Part shown: piece by piece, positions 9,920-16,595 of the stretch
Layout: every line of letters begins with the position of its first letter
How positions within the stretch are numbered: the first letter of the stretch is position 1
DNA from: Nonomuraea sp. SYSU D8015
GTDB lineage: Bacteria > Actinomycetota > Actinomycetes > Streptosporangiales > Streptosporangiaceae
Assembly: GCF_008065375.1 (NCBI RefSeq)
Contig: NZ_VJYI01000002.1
Coordinates: 806,001-870,000 of the forward strand
DNA length: 64,000 nucleotides
Direction: 5' to 3'
Made by a program: the position numbers and the translations under genes
The notes under the pieces: model-generated
Databases searched by the model: none
Told to the model about the DNA's origin: nothing
The model's input: the letters and a program-made list of their open reading frames with translations, nothing else

Positions 9920-10648
9920 TTATTCAGTCAGGAGATGGGCCTGCAGCTCGCTGATCGTGGCGGGAGAGACTCCGAGGACCTCTGTGACGTACGTCTCCAC
10001 CGAGCCGTGCCGCTCCGCCAGGTCGCTCAGGAAGAGCCTCATGGTCTCGGCCGGCGCCAGCCCGAACCCCGGCCACATCGCCGCCTCGGGATGGCGCCTG
10101 CGCCAGTCGGCGATGAAGCGCTCGGTGGCCAGGCCGGTGAGCGCGTAGTCCGCCACGATGTCGTCCTCGCCCACCCCCGCCAGCGACAGGATCAGCGCGG
10201 TGAGCACCCCGGTGCGATCCTTGCCGGCCGCGCAGTGGATCACCACGGGCGCGTTGTCCGCCTGCGCGATCGTCTCCAGGGCCGTCCTGAGGTTCTCCAC
10301 GCCGTCCTCGGTGACGTCCAGGTAGCGGTTGGCCAGGTAGCGGGCGATGCCGAGGTCCTCGGTGTAGGGAGTGGTGTCCCAGCGCCGTCCCTCGATGGGG
10401 AGGTTGTGGTAGTTCTGTCCCTCGCTGTCGGGGACCCGCCCGTTCTTCTCGACCTCGAACGGATGCCGCAGGTCGATGACGGTACGCACGCGCAGCGCGC
10501 GGAAGGTCGTGAGATCGTCCCCGGTCAGCCAGCCGAGGGAGTCGGCTCGGTAGAGCCGCTGCCACTGGACGGTGCGGCCGTCCCCGGTGGCATATCCACC
10601 TACGTCACGGAAGTTGCAGAGATTGAGGAACTCAATGTGGCGGATCAC
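9920..10648 (-). CDS. Tyrosine-protein phosphatase (PtpB/lipid phosphatase-like)
   Basis: 242-residue phosphatase of the family that includes mycobacterial PtpB. The N-terminal NLCNFRDVGGYAT motif and the P-loop HCAAGKDRTG (Cys139 nucleophile, Arg145 phosphate binder) are diagnostic; the Lys in the P-loop (AAGKDRTG) is typical of this atypical group with activity on phosphotyrosine, phosphoserine and phosphoinositides. No signal peptide is seen, so it should be cytosolic. It lies 9 nt after the SURF1-like gene on the same strand, so both may share a transcript. Physiological target unknown. Confidence 0.92.
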   Translation of the reverse strand: MIRHIEFLNLCNFRDVGGYATGDGRTVQWQRLYRADSLGWLTGDDLTTFRALRVRTVIDLRHPFEVEKNGRVPDSEGQNYHNLPIEGRRWDTTPYTEDLGIARYLANRYLDVTEDGVENLRTALETIAQADNAPVVIHCAAGKDRTGVLTALILSLAGVGEDDIVADYALTGLATERFIADWRRRHPEAAMWPGFGLAPAETMRLFLSDLAERHGSVETYVTEVLGVSPATISELQAHLLTE

Positions 10649-10657
10649 GCCAACACT

Positions 10658-11479
10658 CTATTTGGCAGGCGTTTCCGCCTCCTCGGCCACGGGCGCGGCC
10701 TCGGCCTGCTCCTTGGCGCGCCGTTCGGCCAGCTCGCGCCTGATCAGCAGGATCCACCCGCCGACCGCGATCCCGATGAACAGCCACCACTGGACCCCGT
10801 AGGCCAGGTTGAGCCCGCCGCCGGCGCCCACGTCGGGCTCGGGAACCGGCGCGGGTGCCGGAGTCGTCGCGGGCCGCTGCTCGGTCAGCTCCACATAGCC
10901 GCCCACCAGCTTGTACGGCAGCCCTTTCCCGATCTTGTCGGCGTTGATCAGCAGCACCTGGCCGGGCGGCAGCCCGGGAAGATCGCGGATCCCGCTGGAC
11001 TCCTCGGTCTCGCTGGGACGTAGCCGCCCGGTGACAGTTACCTGTCCGGTGGGCGGAGGGGGCACGTCAGGCGGGGTGTCGGCGGTGGCGCCCGCCTTGA
11101 CCCAGCCCCGGTTCACGATGACGGCCGTGCCGTTGCCGGTGACGAGCGGGGTCAGGACGTAGTAGCCGGCGCGGCCCTCCTGGGGGCGGCGGCGTACGAC
11201 GAGGGCGTGGGACGGGTCGTACGTGCCGGCGACCGTGACGGTCCTGAACCGGTCGGACTCGCGCACCTGCTGCCCGGGCGCCGCCAGCCGATCCAGCGGC
11301 ACCGGCGCGGCCTCGATGTTGGCGGTGACCCGCTCGCTGTTGGCCGACCGCTCCTCGAAACGCCCGAACTGCCACCGTCCCAGGAACACGAAGGCGGGGA
11401 TGACCAGCAGCACCACCACGTGCAGCGCGAGCCATCGAGGCGTCAGAAGGAACCGGTACACGCCCTCAAGCCTAGGCAT
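10658..11479 (-). CDS. SURF1 family cytochrome oxidase assembly protein
   Basis: 273-residue membrane protein of the SURF1/Shy1 family, which helps insert heme a into cytochrome c oxidase. Topology fits: a first transmembrane helix at about 17-35 (LALHVVVLLVIPAFVFLGRWQFGR), a large extracytoplasmic domain with VIVNRGWVKAG (the SURF1 NRGWV motif), and a second helix near 226-246 (GVQWWLFIGIAVGGWILLI). A charged Ala/Glu-rich tail follows. Actinobacterial SURF1 genes are usually solitary, as here. Confidence 0.9.
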   Translation of the reverse strand: MPRLEGVYRFLLTPRWLALHVVVLLVIPAFVFLGRWQFGRFEERSANSERVTANIEAAPVPLDRLAAPGQQVRESDRFRTVTVAGTYDPSHALVVRRRPQEGRAGYYVLTPLVTGNGTAVIVNRGWVKAGATADTPPDVPPPPTGQVTVTGRLRPSETEESSGIRDLPGLPPGQVLLINADKIGKGLPYKLVGGYVELTEQRPATTPAPAPVPEPDVGAGGGLNLAYGVQWWLFIGIAVGGWILLIRRELAERRAKEQAEAAPVAEEAETPAK

Positions 11480-11570
11480 CGACCCCTGTGCTCCAGCACG
11501 CGCCTCAGCCGCTCGCCTGGGCGCTCAAGCGTCCTGTGTCTATGGTCGCGCTCGCTCGGGGCTCCGCTGG

Positions 11571-12050
11571 TCACGCAAGCTGCCGCTCTCCACCCAAGGG
11601 CTCGGCGCCCGGGCCCGGCACCGGGGTCACCTCGCGCGGTCCGGACACCTCGTGGCCCTCGCCGCAGCGGAAGTGCAGCTCGATGGGGGAGCCGCAGTCG
11701 CGGTGCGTGAGCACCACGGGCGGGCCCTCCTCGGCCAGGTATTTGTCGCCCCAGTGCATGAGCGCGACCAGCAGCGGATAGAGGTCGCGGCCCTTCTCCG
11801 TGAGCCGGTATTCGTCGCGCTGCCGCTGCCCGGGCTCGCGGTAGGGCTCCTTGCGCAGCAGACCTTCGTCCACCAGCCGGGCCAGGCGCGCGCTGAGGAC
11901 CTGGCGCGGGGCGCCGGTGATGGCCTGCATGTCGGCGAATCGTCGCACGCCGCTGAACGCCTCGCGCAGCACCAGGAAGGTCCACTTCTCCCCGACGATG
12001 TCCAGGGTGCGCTCGATCGAGCAGTTTTCCACCCGGAAAGGTACGCGCAT
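11571..12050 (-). CDS. HxlR family winged-helix transcriptional regulator
   Basis: 159 residues. The N-terminus CSIERTLDIVGEKWTFLVLREAF with the later GVRRFADMQAITGAPRQVLSARLARLVDEGLL is a typical HxlR winged helix, including the conserved N-terminal Cys (Cys10) that in some members senses quinones or electrophiles. A C-terminal extension has HRDCGSPIELHFRCGEGHEV, with Cys and His residues that could bind metal or be redox-active. It is divergent from an acetyltransferase gene; CTGAG repeats between them may be its operator. Confidence 0.9.
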   Translation of the reverse strand: MRVPFRVENCSIERTLDIVGEKWTFLVLREAFSGVRRFADMQAITGAPRQVLSARLARLVDEGLLRKEPYREPGQRQRDEYRLTEKGRDLYPLLVALMHWGDKYLAEEGPPVVLTHRDCGSPIELHFRCGEGHEVSGPREVTPVPGPGAEPLGGERQLA

Positions 12051-12063
12051 TCCTGCATTATAT

Positions 12064-12086
12064 CTGAGTTCGATTGACAGACTCAG
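12064..12086. promoter_or_regulatory. Candidate HxlR operator (CTGAGT/ACTCAG inverted repeat)
   Basis: CTGAGT (12064-12069) and ACTCAG (12081-12086) form an inverted repeat with an 11-bp spacer between the divergent HxlR and GNAT genes. Further CTGAG copies at 12089 and 12101 reach the GNAT ribosome-binding site. The place suits autoregulation and repression of the GNAT gene; this is inference. Confidence 0.4.
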
Positions 12087-12108
12087 GTCTGAGCGAGAGG
12101 CTGAGTCT

Positions 12109-12624
12109 ATGCAGGGAACTCAGATCCGCCCGGCCCGCCCCGATGACGAGGAACGGATCAGGCGCTTCCTGACCGGACTGTCGCTGCACACCCAGACGCT
12201 GCGGTTCTTCACCGGCATCACCACGCCGGCGGCCGGTCTCGTGCGGACGCTGCTCGCTGTGGACGAGCGCCGCGACGCCCTCGTGGCGACCGTCGCGGGA
12301 GGCGAGATCGTCGGCCATGCCATGAGCTACAAGGGCGACTGCGCCGACGTGGAGATCGCGGTGGTGGTGGCCGATCAGTGGCAGGGGTTCGGGCTGGGGC
12401 CGAGGCTGATCGAGACGTTGCTGATCAGAGCCGCCGTGCGGGGCGCGAGGACCGTGGGCATGGACGTTCTGGGGGAGAACCGGCGGGTGCTCAGGCTCAT
12501 CCGGAGGCTGTGGCCGGACGCCACGATGAAGGTCTCTTCCGGATCGGTTGAGGTGACCGCTATGATCAATCATGCCGTGCCATTTGCGGAACAACGTTCT
12601 GGTGCCACACCATTGACAGCGTGA
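12109..12624 (+). CDS. GNAT family N-acetyltransferase
   Basis: 171 residues. It begins IRPARPDDEERIRRFLTGLSLHTQTLRFF, similar to the acetyltransferase domain that regulates acyl-CoA synthetases in actinobacteria, and has a GNAT acetyl-CoA loop in degraded form (ADQWQGFGLGPRLIETLLIRAA) followed by LGENRRVLRLIRRLW. ATG 12109 has GAGAGG about 8 nt upstream. The stop overlaps the start of the TetR gene (GTGA), so the two are coupled. Substrate could be a small molecule or protein lysine. Confidence 0.85.
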   Translation: MQGTQIRPARPDDEERIRRFLTGLSLHTQTLRFFTGITTPAAGLVRTLLAVDERRDALVATVAGGEIVGHAMSYKGDCADVEIAVVVADQWQGFGLGPRLIETLLIRAAVRGARTVGMDVLGENRRVLRLIRRLWPDATMKVSSGSVEVTAMINHAVPFAEQRSGATPLTA

Positions 12625-13217
12625 AGAGTGTCAAGAACGGACGCGACGGCCGGACCCGCATCATCGAGGGTGCCCTCCGCCGCTTCAGCCAGGACGGGGT
12701 GTCGGCCACCACGCTGGCCAGCCTCCGCGAGGAGAGCGGCGTCAGCGTCGGCAGCTTCTACCACCACTTCGCCAGCAAGGAGCACGTCTTCGGCGTGCTG
12801 TACGGCGAGATCCTCACGGCCTACCAGGCGGCCTTCCTCGCCGAGTTGACCAGCCACCAGGAGGCCCGCGACGGCATCGAGGCAGTCGTGGCCTTCCACA
12901 TGCGATGGGCGGGCGAGCACCCCGAGCGGGCCAGGCTGCTGGTCAGCGAGCGGCCGCCGCGCAAGCACGAGCCGGGTGGCGCGGAGGTCGCCGAGGCCCG
13001 GCGGGCGTTCTTCCGCCAGGTCTCCGACTGGTGGCGGCCCCACATGAAGAACGGCCTGCTCCAGCCGGTCCACCCGACGATGTGCTACGTGCTGTGGCTG
13101 GGGCCGGCGCAGGAGATGTGCCGGCTGTGGTTCGCCGGCGCCCACACGCCGACCGAGGAAGAGATCAAGGGCCTGGGCGAGGCCGCCTGGCAGAGCCTCC
13201 GCCAGCGCCCGGAGTGA
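12621..13217 (+). CDS. TetR family transcriptional regulator
   Basis: 198 residues, GTG start overlapping the GNAT stop by 4 nt. The DNA-binding domain is clear (RTRIIEGALRRFSQDGVSATT, then LREESGVSVGSFYHHFASKEHVF; about residues 10-57). The C-terminal half has the WWRPHMKNGLLQPVHPTMCYVLWLGPAQEMCRLW segment, a common TetR effector-domain ending. Being translationally coupled to an acetyltransferase under the HxlR-divergent promoter suggests a small regulatory unit. Ligand unknown. Confidence 0.92.
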   Translation: MKSVKNGRDGRTRIIEGALRRFSQDGVSATTLASLREESGVSVGSFYHHFASKEHVFGVLYGEILTAYQAAFLAELTSHQEARDGIEAVVAFHMRWAGEHPERARLLVSERPPRKHEPGGAEVAEARRAFFRQVSDWWRPHMKNGLLQPVHPTMCYVLWLGPAQEMCRLWFAGAHTPTEEEIKGLGEAAWQSLRQRPE

Positions 13218-13277
13218 CCCGCGCGCTCACCTCGCGCCGGGCGGGCGGTCGCACCGGCTTCCGAGCGCCGAGCCCGG

Positions 13278-13305
13278 CGAGCGGCCCGAGCGACTGGCCC
13301 GCTCG
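13278..13305 (+). terminator. Probable terminator after the TetR gene
   Basis: CGAGCGG (13278-13284) pairs with CCGCTCG (13299-13305) around a 14-nt loop, about 60 nt after the TetR stop, and is followed by a short pyrimidine run (TCCTTT). Confidence 0.45.
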
Positions 13306-13388
13306 GGGTCCTTTCCGCGCTGCGCGACCACAATTGACGTGCTCAGGGCCAGTGCGGGGAGCGATGATCCGAGCACGCTCTGTGGTGT

Positions 13389-13394
13389 TATTGT
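13389..13394 (+). promoter_or_regulatory. -10 element of leaderless promoter for the 2-hydroxyacid dehydrogenase
   Basis: TATTGT ends exactly 7 nt before the GTG at 13402, and no ribosome-binding site is present. This supports GTG 13402 as a leaderless start rather than the in-frame codon at 13339. Confidence 0.5.
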
Positions 13395-13401
13395 CCTGAA
13401 T

Positions 13402-14352
13402 GTGAGACGACCTCGGGCGCTGGTATTGCCCGCCTTGCCGGAGAGCGCGCTCGCCCACCTGCGCGAAGTGGCCGACCCGATCGAGGTTCCCGCGCGTCCG
13501 AGCCTCGGTTTCACCGACGAGCAGCTTGCCGACCTGGTCGTGGAGACCGGCGCCACCGTGCTCCTCACCGACGGCGACCGGGTCCGCGCGTCGGTCCTCA
13601 GCCTCGATCTGGACGTCGTGGCCGTCATGGGCCCGCCCACGAGCGTCGACCTCGCCCTGGCCGCCGAGCGCGGCGTCCCCGTCCTGCACGCCCGCGACCG
13701 CGACCCCGACGCGGTTGCCGAGCTGACGCTCGCGCTGATGTTCGCGGTGAGCAGGCACATCGTCTCGGCCGACAGAGAGGTGCGCCGGGGCCGCGTCTAC
13801 AAGGGCAAGGTGTCACCGGCGCAGCGCCACCGCGGCCGCCGGCTCACCGGCAGGACGCTCGGCATCGTCGGGCTCGGGCAGGTCGGCAGGGCCATGCGCT
13901 GGCGCTGTGAGGGCTTGGGCATGCGGGTCATCACCTGTGACCCGCACGTGCCCGAGGCCACTCACACGCTGCCCGCGCTCCTGGCGGAGGCCGACGTGGT
14001 CTCGCTGCACGTGCCGCTCACCGCCGAGACGCGGGGCCTGTTCGGGTACGCCGAGTTCAGCGCGATGCGCCCGGGATCGATCTACCTCAACACGTCGCGC
14101 GGCGCGCTGCACGACCTGACGGCGTTGGTCGACGCGCTGCGCTGGGGCCAGGTGGGCGGAGCGGGGCTCGACCACTTCGAGGGCGAGTGGCTCGACCCGT
14201 CACATCCGCTGATCAGGCTCCCCAACGTGGTGCTGACGCCCCGTCTGGGCGAGGCGACCGGGGAGAGCCGGGAGGAGGCGGCGGAGGCGCTGGTGGCGGA
14301 CATCGCGCGGCTGCTGCGGGGCGAGGAGCTCGCGCCCGCCGAGTCGGCGTAG
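13402..14352 (+). CDS. D-isomer-specific 2-hydroxyacid dehydrogenase homologue lacking the catalytic His
   Basis: 316 residues from GTG 13402. The NAD-binding motif GIVGLGQVG (about 154-162) and the catalytic Arg233 (LNTSRGAL) and Glu262 (FEGEWLDPSHPL) are present. In the family the sequence around the acid/base is NVVLTPHIGxAT; here it reads NVVLTPRLGEAT, so the catalytic His is replaced by Arg281. The protein may therefore be inactive as a normal dehydrogenase, or use another proton donor. It is monocistronic and preceded by a leaderless-type promoter. Family assignment is sure, activity is not. Confidence 0.85.
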   Translation: MRRPRALVLPALPESALAHLREVADPIEVPARPSLGFTDEQLADLVVETGATVLLTDGDRVRASVLSLDLDVVAVMGPPTSVDLALAAERGVPVLHARDRDPDAVAELTLALMFAVSRHIVSADREVRRGRVYKGKVSPAQRHRGRRLTGRTLGIVGLGQVGRAMRWRCEGLGMRVITCDPHVPEATHTLPALLAEADVVSLHVPLTAETRGLFGYAEFSAMRPGSIYLNTSRGALHDLTALVDALRWGQVGGAGLDHFEGEWLDPSHPLIRLPNVVLTPRLGEATGESREEAAEALVADIARLLRGEELAPAESA

Positions 14353-14359
14353 GGGCCCG

Positions 14360-14662
14360 TCAGGCGGGTTGGCGGACCCGTGTGGGCACGCGCCAGCTGG
14401 AGCGGTCCAGGGAGATATCCAGCCGCAGGTCGCCACGGTGCCGGCGCAGTCCGGGCACACGAACCCGGTCGTGTACGTCGAACCTGCCCCGGTGCGGGTA
14501 GCCGAAGCCGAGCTCGCCCGGCAGCACGCGCAGGTCGTCGCGGTTGCCGCAGCGCGGGCACGTCCAGGACACCAGGTCCATGCCGCGGTTGTAGTCAGAG
14601 CAGGCGCTGAAGTATTCGTCGGGTCCGAATCGGGACTCGCAAGCCAAGCAAGGGATCAGCAT
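14360..14662 (-). CDS. Small zinc-ribbon protein of unknown function
   Basis: 100 residues. Two Cys pairs, CLAC (residues 5-8) and CPRC (35-38), about 26 residues apart, plus Cys21, form a likely treble-clef or ribbon-type zinc site. The rest (DDLRVLPGELGFGYPHRGRFDVHDRVRVPG) looks like a small beta domain. ATG 14662 has GGAG about 9 nt upstream. It converges on the dehydrogenase gene with only 7 nt between stops, and is divergent from the methyltransferase gene. I do not recognise a named family; a conserved actinobacterial hypothetical is likely. Confidence 0.6.
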   Translation of the reverse strand: MLIPCLACESRFGPDEYFSACSDYNRGMDLVSWTCPRCGNRDDLRVLPGELGFGYPHRGRFDVHDRVRVPGLRRHRGDLRLDISLDRSSWRVPTRVRQPA

Positions 14663-14824
14663 TGGGGGTCCACTCCTCGGTGTGACGTGCTGAGCACTCC
14701 TAGAGATACCGCGCTCTGCTTATTCCCCGCTTGCAGTTCGCTTGGGTACTTAAGTAACAGTATGGGCACTGTCGGTATTGGTATCAGATCATGCGCGTGC
14801 GTCCGCGGTGAAAGGATGGACTTT

Positions 14825-16228
14825 GTGGAACGACTGCGCCATCACCTCCTGGACACCGGCTACACCATCGACGGCGTACGCGACCGGCTCGGGAGCATGG
14901 CCGCGTCGGCCCTGGCCCGCGAGGAGCTGGTCCCGGCCCTGCGTGCGACCGCGGACGGCGACCCGCTGGCGACCCTGATCAGGCTGTGGTGGCTGGGCGT
15001 GCCCGTCCCCGCCAAGGACGTCGCGCCGGAGATCCTGGAGTCCGGGCTGGTCGCGGCCGACGGCGACCGGATCAGCGCGACCGTCCACCTCCAGCCGTGG
15101 GAGACCGGCGGCTACCTCGTCTCCGACCGCAAGGTCCGGCCCGGCGACCCCGCTTTGCACCCCGACCACGTGGTGGGGGCCGGCGGCGCCTCGGCCAACC
15201 TGGCGCAGCTGGTCACCCGCCGCCCTGTGCAGCGCGCGCTCGACCTCGGCACGGGCTGCGGCGTGCAGGTGCTCCACCTGGCCGGGCGGGCCGAGCACAT
15301 CGTGGCCACCGACCTCAATCCGCGGGCGCTGGAGCTGGCCGGGCTGAGCTGGGCGCTGTCCGGGATCGAGGGTGTGGAGGCGCGGGCGGGATCGATGTAC
15401 GAGCCGGTCGAGGACGAGGGATTCGACCTGATCGTGAGCAATCCGCCGTTCGTCATCGCCCCCGCGCGCGAGACCAAGCTCACCTACCGGGAGTCCGGGT
15501 ACGACGGCGACGCCTTCTGCCGCGACCTCGTCCTCCGGACGCCCCACCACCTCAACCCCGGCGGCCAGGCCCACTTCCTGGCCAACTGGCTGCACGTCGA
15601 GGGCGAGGACTGGCACGACCGGGTGGGAGGCTGGCTGGGCGAGACCGGCTGCGACGCCTGGGTGGTCCAGCGGGACGTGCAGGACCCGGCGGAATACGTC
15701 GAGCTGTGGCTGAGAGACGCGGCAGAGCAGGGCTCGAAGCGCTACACGGAGCTGTACGACCGCTGGCTGGCCTGGTTCGACGAGCAGAAGGTGGAGGGCA
15801 TCGGGTTCGGCTGGATCACCATGCGCAACTCCGGCACGCTCGACCCGGTCGTCCGCGTCGAACACCTCGCCCACCAGGTCACGCTGCCGGTCGGCGACTA
15901 CGTCGACTCCGTGCTCGACTCGATCGCGACGGCGCACCGGGCCCAGGGGCTCGACGCGGCGCGGCTGCGTACCGCCGACGGGCTGCTGGACGAGCGCATC
16001 GGCCTGCCCGGCGCCGAAGACCCGATCCGCATCGTGCTGCGCCAGACGCAGGGGCTGCGGCGCAGCAGGGAGGTCGGCACGGTGGAGGCCGCGCTGGCCG
16101 GCGTGTGCGACGGCGAGCTGGCCCTCGGACCCCTGCTCAACGTGATCGCCGAGCTGGTGGGGGACGGCGAGATCCCCGACTCCGACGCGGTCAGGCCGCT
16201 GATCGCCGAGGGTTACTTCCTCCTTTAA
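14825..16228 (+). CDS. Class I SAM-dependent methyltransferase (PrmC-like, N-terminal extension)
   Basis: 467 residues from GTG 14825, chosen because GAAAGGA sits 8 nt upstream; the ATG 9 nt earlier directly abuts that sequence. An N-terminal helical domain (about 1-130) precedes a Rossmann methyltransferase with ALDLGTGCGVQVLHLAG (motif I), ATDLNPRALELA, and the catalytic NPPF loop (IVSNPPFVIAP), which marks N-methylation of Gln, Asn or nucleobase amino groups as in PrmC/RsmC. A C-terminal domain of about 170 residues follows. Such proteins are conserved in actinobacteria; the substrate is unknown. Confidence 0.88.
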   Translation: MERLRHHLLDTGYTIDGVRDRLGSMAASALAREELVPALRATADGDPLATLIRLWWLGVPVPAKDVAPEILESGLVAADGDRISATVHLQPWETGGYLVSDRKVRPGDPALHPDHVVGAGGASANLAQLVTRRPVQRALDLGTGCGVQVLHLAGRAEHIVATDLNPRALELAGLSWALSGIEGVEARAGSMYEPVEDEGFDLIVSNPPFVIAPARETKLTYRESGYDGDAFCRDLVLRTPHHLNPGGQAHFLANWLHVEGEDWHDRVGGWLGETGCDAWVVQRDVQDPAEYVELWLRDAAEQGSKRYTELYDRWLAWFDEQKVEGIGFGWITMRNSGTLDPVVRVEHLAHQVTLPVGDYVDSVLDSIATAHRAQGLDAARLRTADGLLDERIGLPGAEDPIRIVLRQTQGLRRSREVGTVEAALAGVCDGELALGPLLNVIAELVGDGEIPDSDAVRPLIAEGYFLL

Positions 16229-16595
16229 TCGGCCGTTGATTGTACGTCAACCCCATGGGTGGAAGCTCTAGGCCAGGACACGGACCTGGGGGGTTCGAGG
16301 GCCGTGTCAGGTCCGGCCGGTCGTCTATGTGAGGCGGCTAGCCGCCACGCGGAGCATCCGGATAACCGGGCCCCCTAGCGAAGCGTGGTGGCGAGGATGG
16401 CCGGCCGGGCTGATAACCGATGGGAAATCTGCGTCTGGGCTGCTGTCATGGCCCGACCTAGCACGTTGGCAGGGCGGCAGCCCAGATGAGCAGATTTCCC
16501 ATTGGCAGCGAATTCCGAGCGCCATCGTGACTTTCGCCCTAAGGACAGCCTTGATCAACCATGTGTGGATGACACGTCTGGACGACGAGCTGTAC
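16229..16595. other. 367-bp convergent intergenic region with strong dyad symmetry
   Basis: No convincing gene is present. The region is structured: CGGACCTG/CAGGTCCG arms at about 16281-16315, a perfect 14-bp palindrome GGCGGCTAGCCGCC at 16333-16346, and a long hairpin at 16417-16505 described separately. It lies between the 3' ends of the methyltransferase and AfsR-like genes, so bidirectional termination is the simplest role; a decayed mobile element is an alternative. Confidence 0.6.
16417..16505. repeat. Long imperfect inverted repeat (about 27-bp arms)
   Basis: The left arm (16417-16443) has ATGGGAAATCTGC and TCTGGGCTGC; the right arm (16477-16505) has GCAGCCCAGA and GCAGATTTCCCAT. The 13-bp and 10-bp blocks are exactly complementary, separated by 1 nt on one side and 3 nt on the other, with a 33-nt loop. 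The AT-rich block stands out from the surrounding GC-rich DNA. It could be a transcription terminator for both convergent genes or the remnant of a miniature element. Confidence 0.7.

Noticed and set aside
14200..14561. Frameshift in the zinc-ribbon gene, with a further Cys pair in another frame
   Set aside because: The tail of the called frame (LRLDISLDRSSWRVPTR) looks natural, so no error needs to be assumed.
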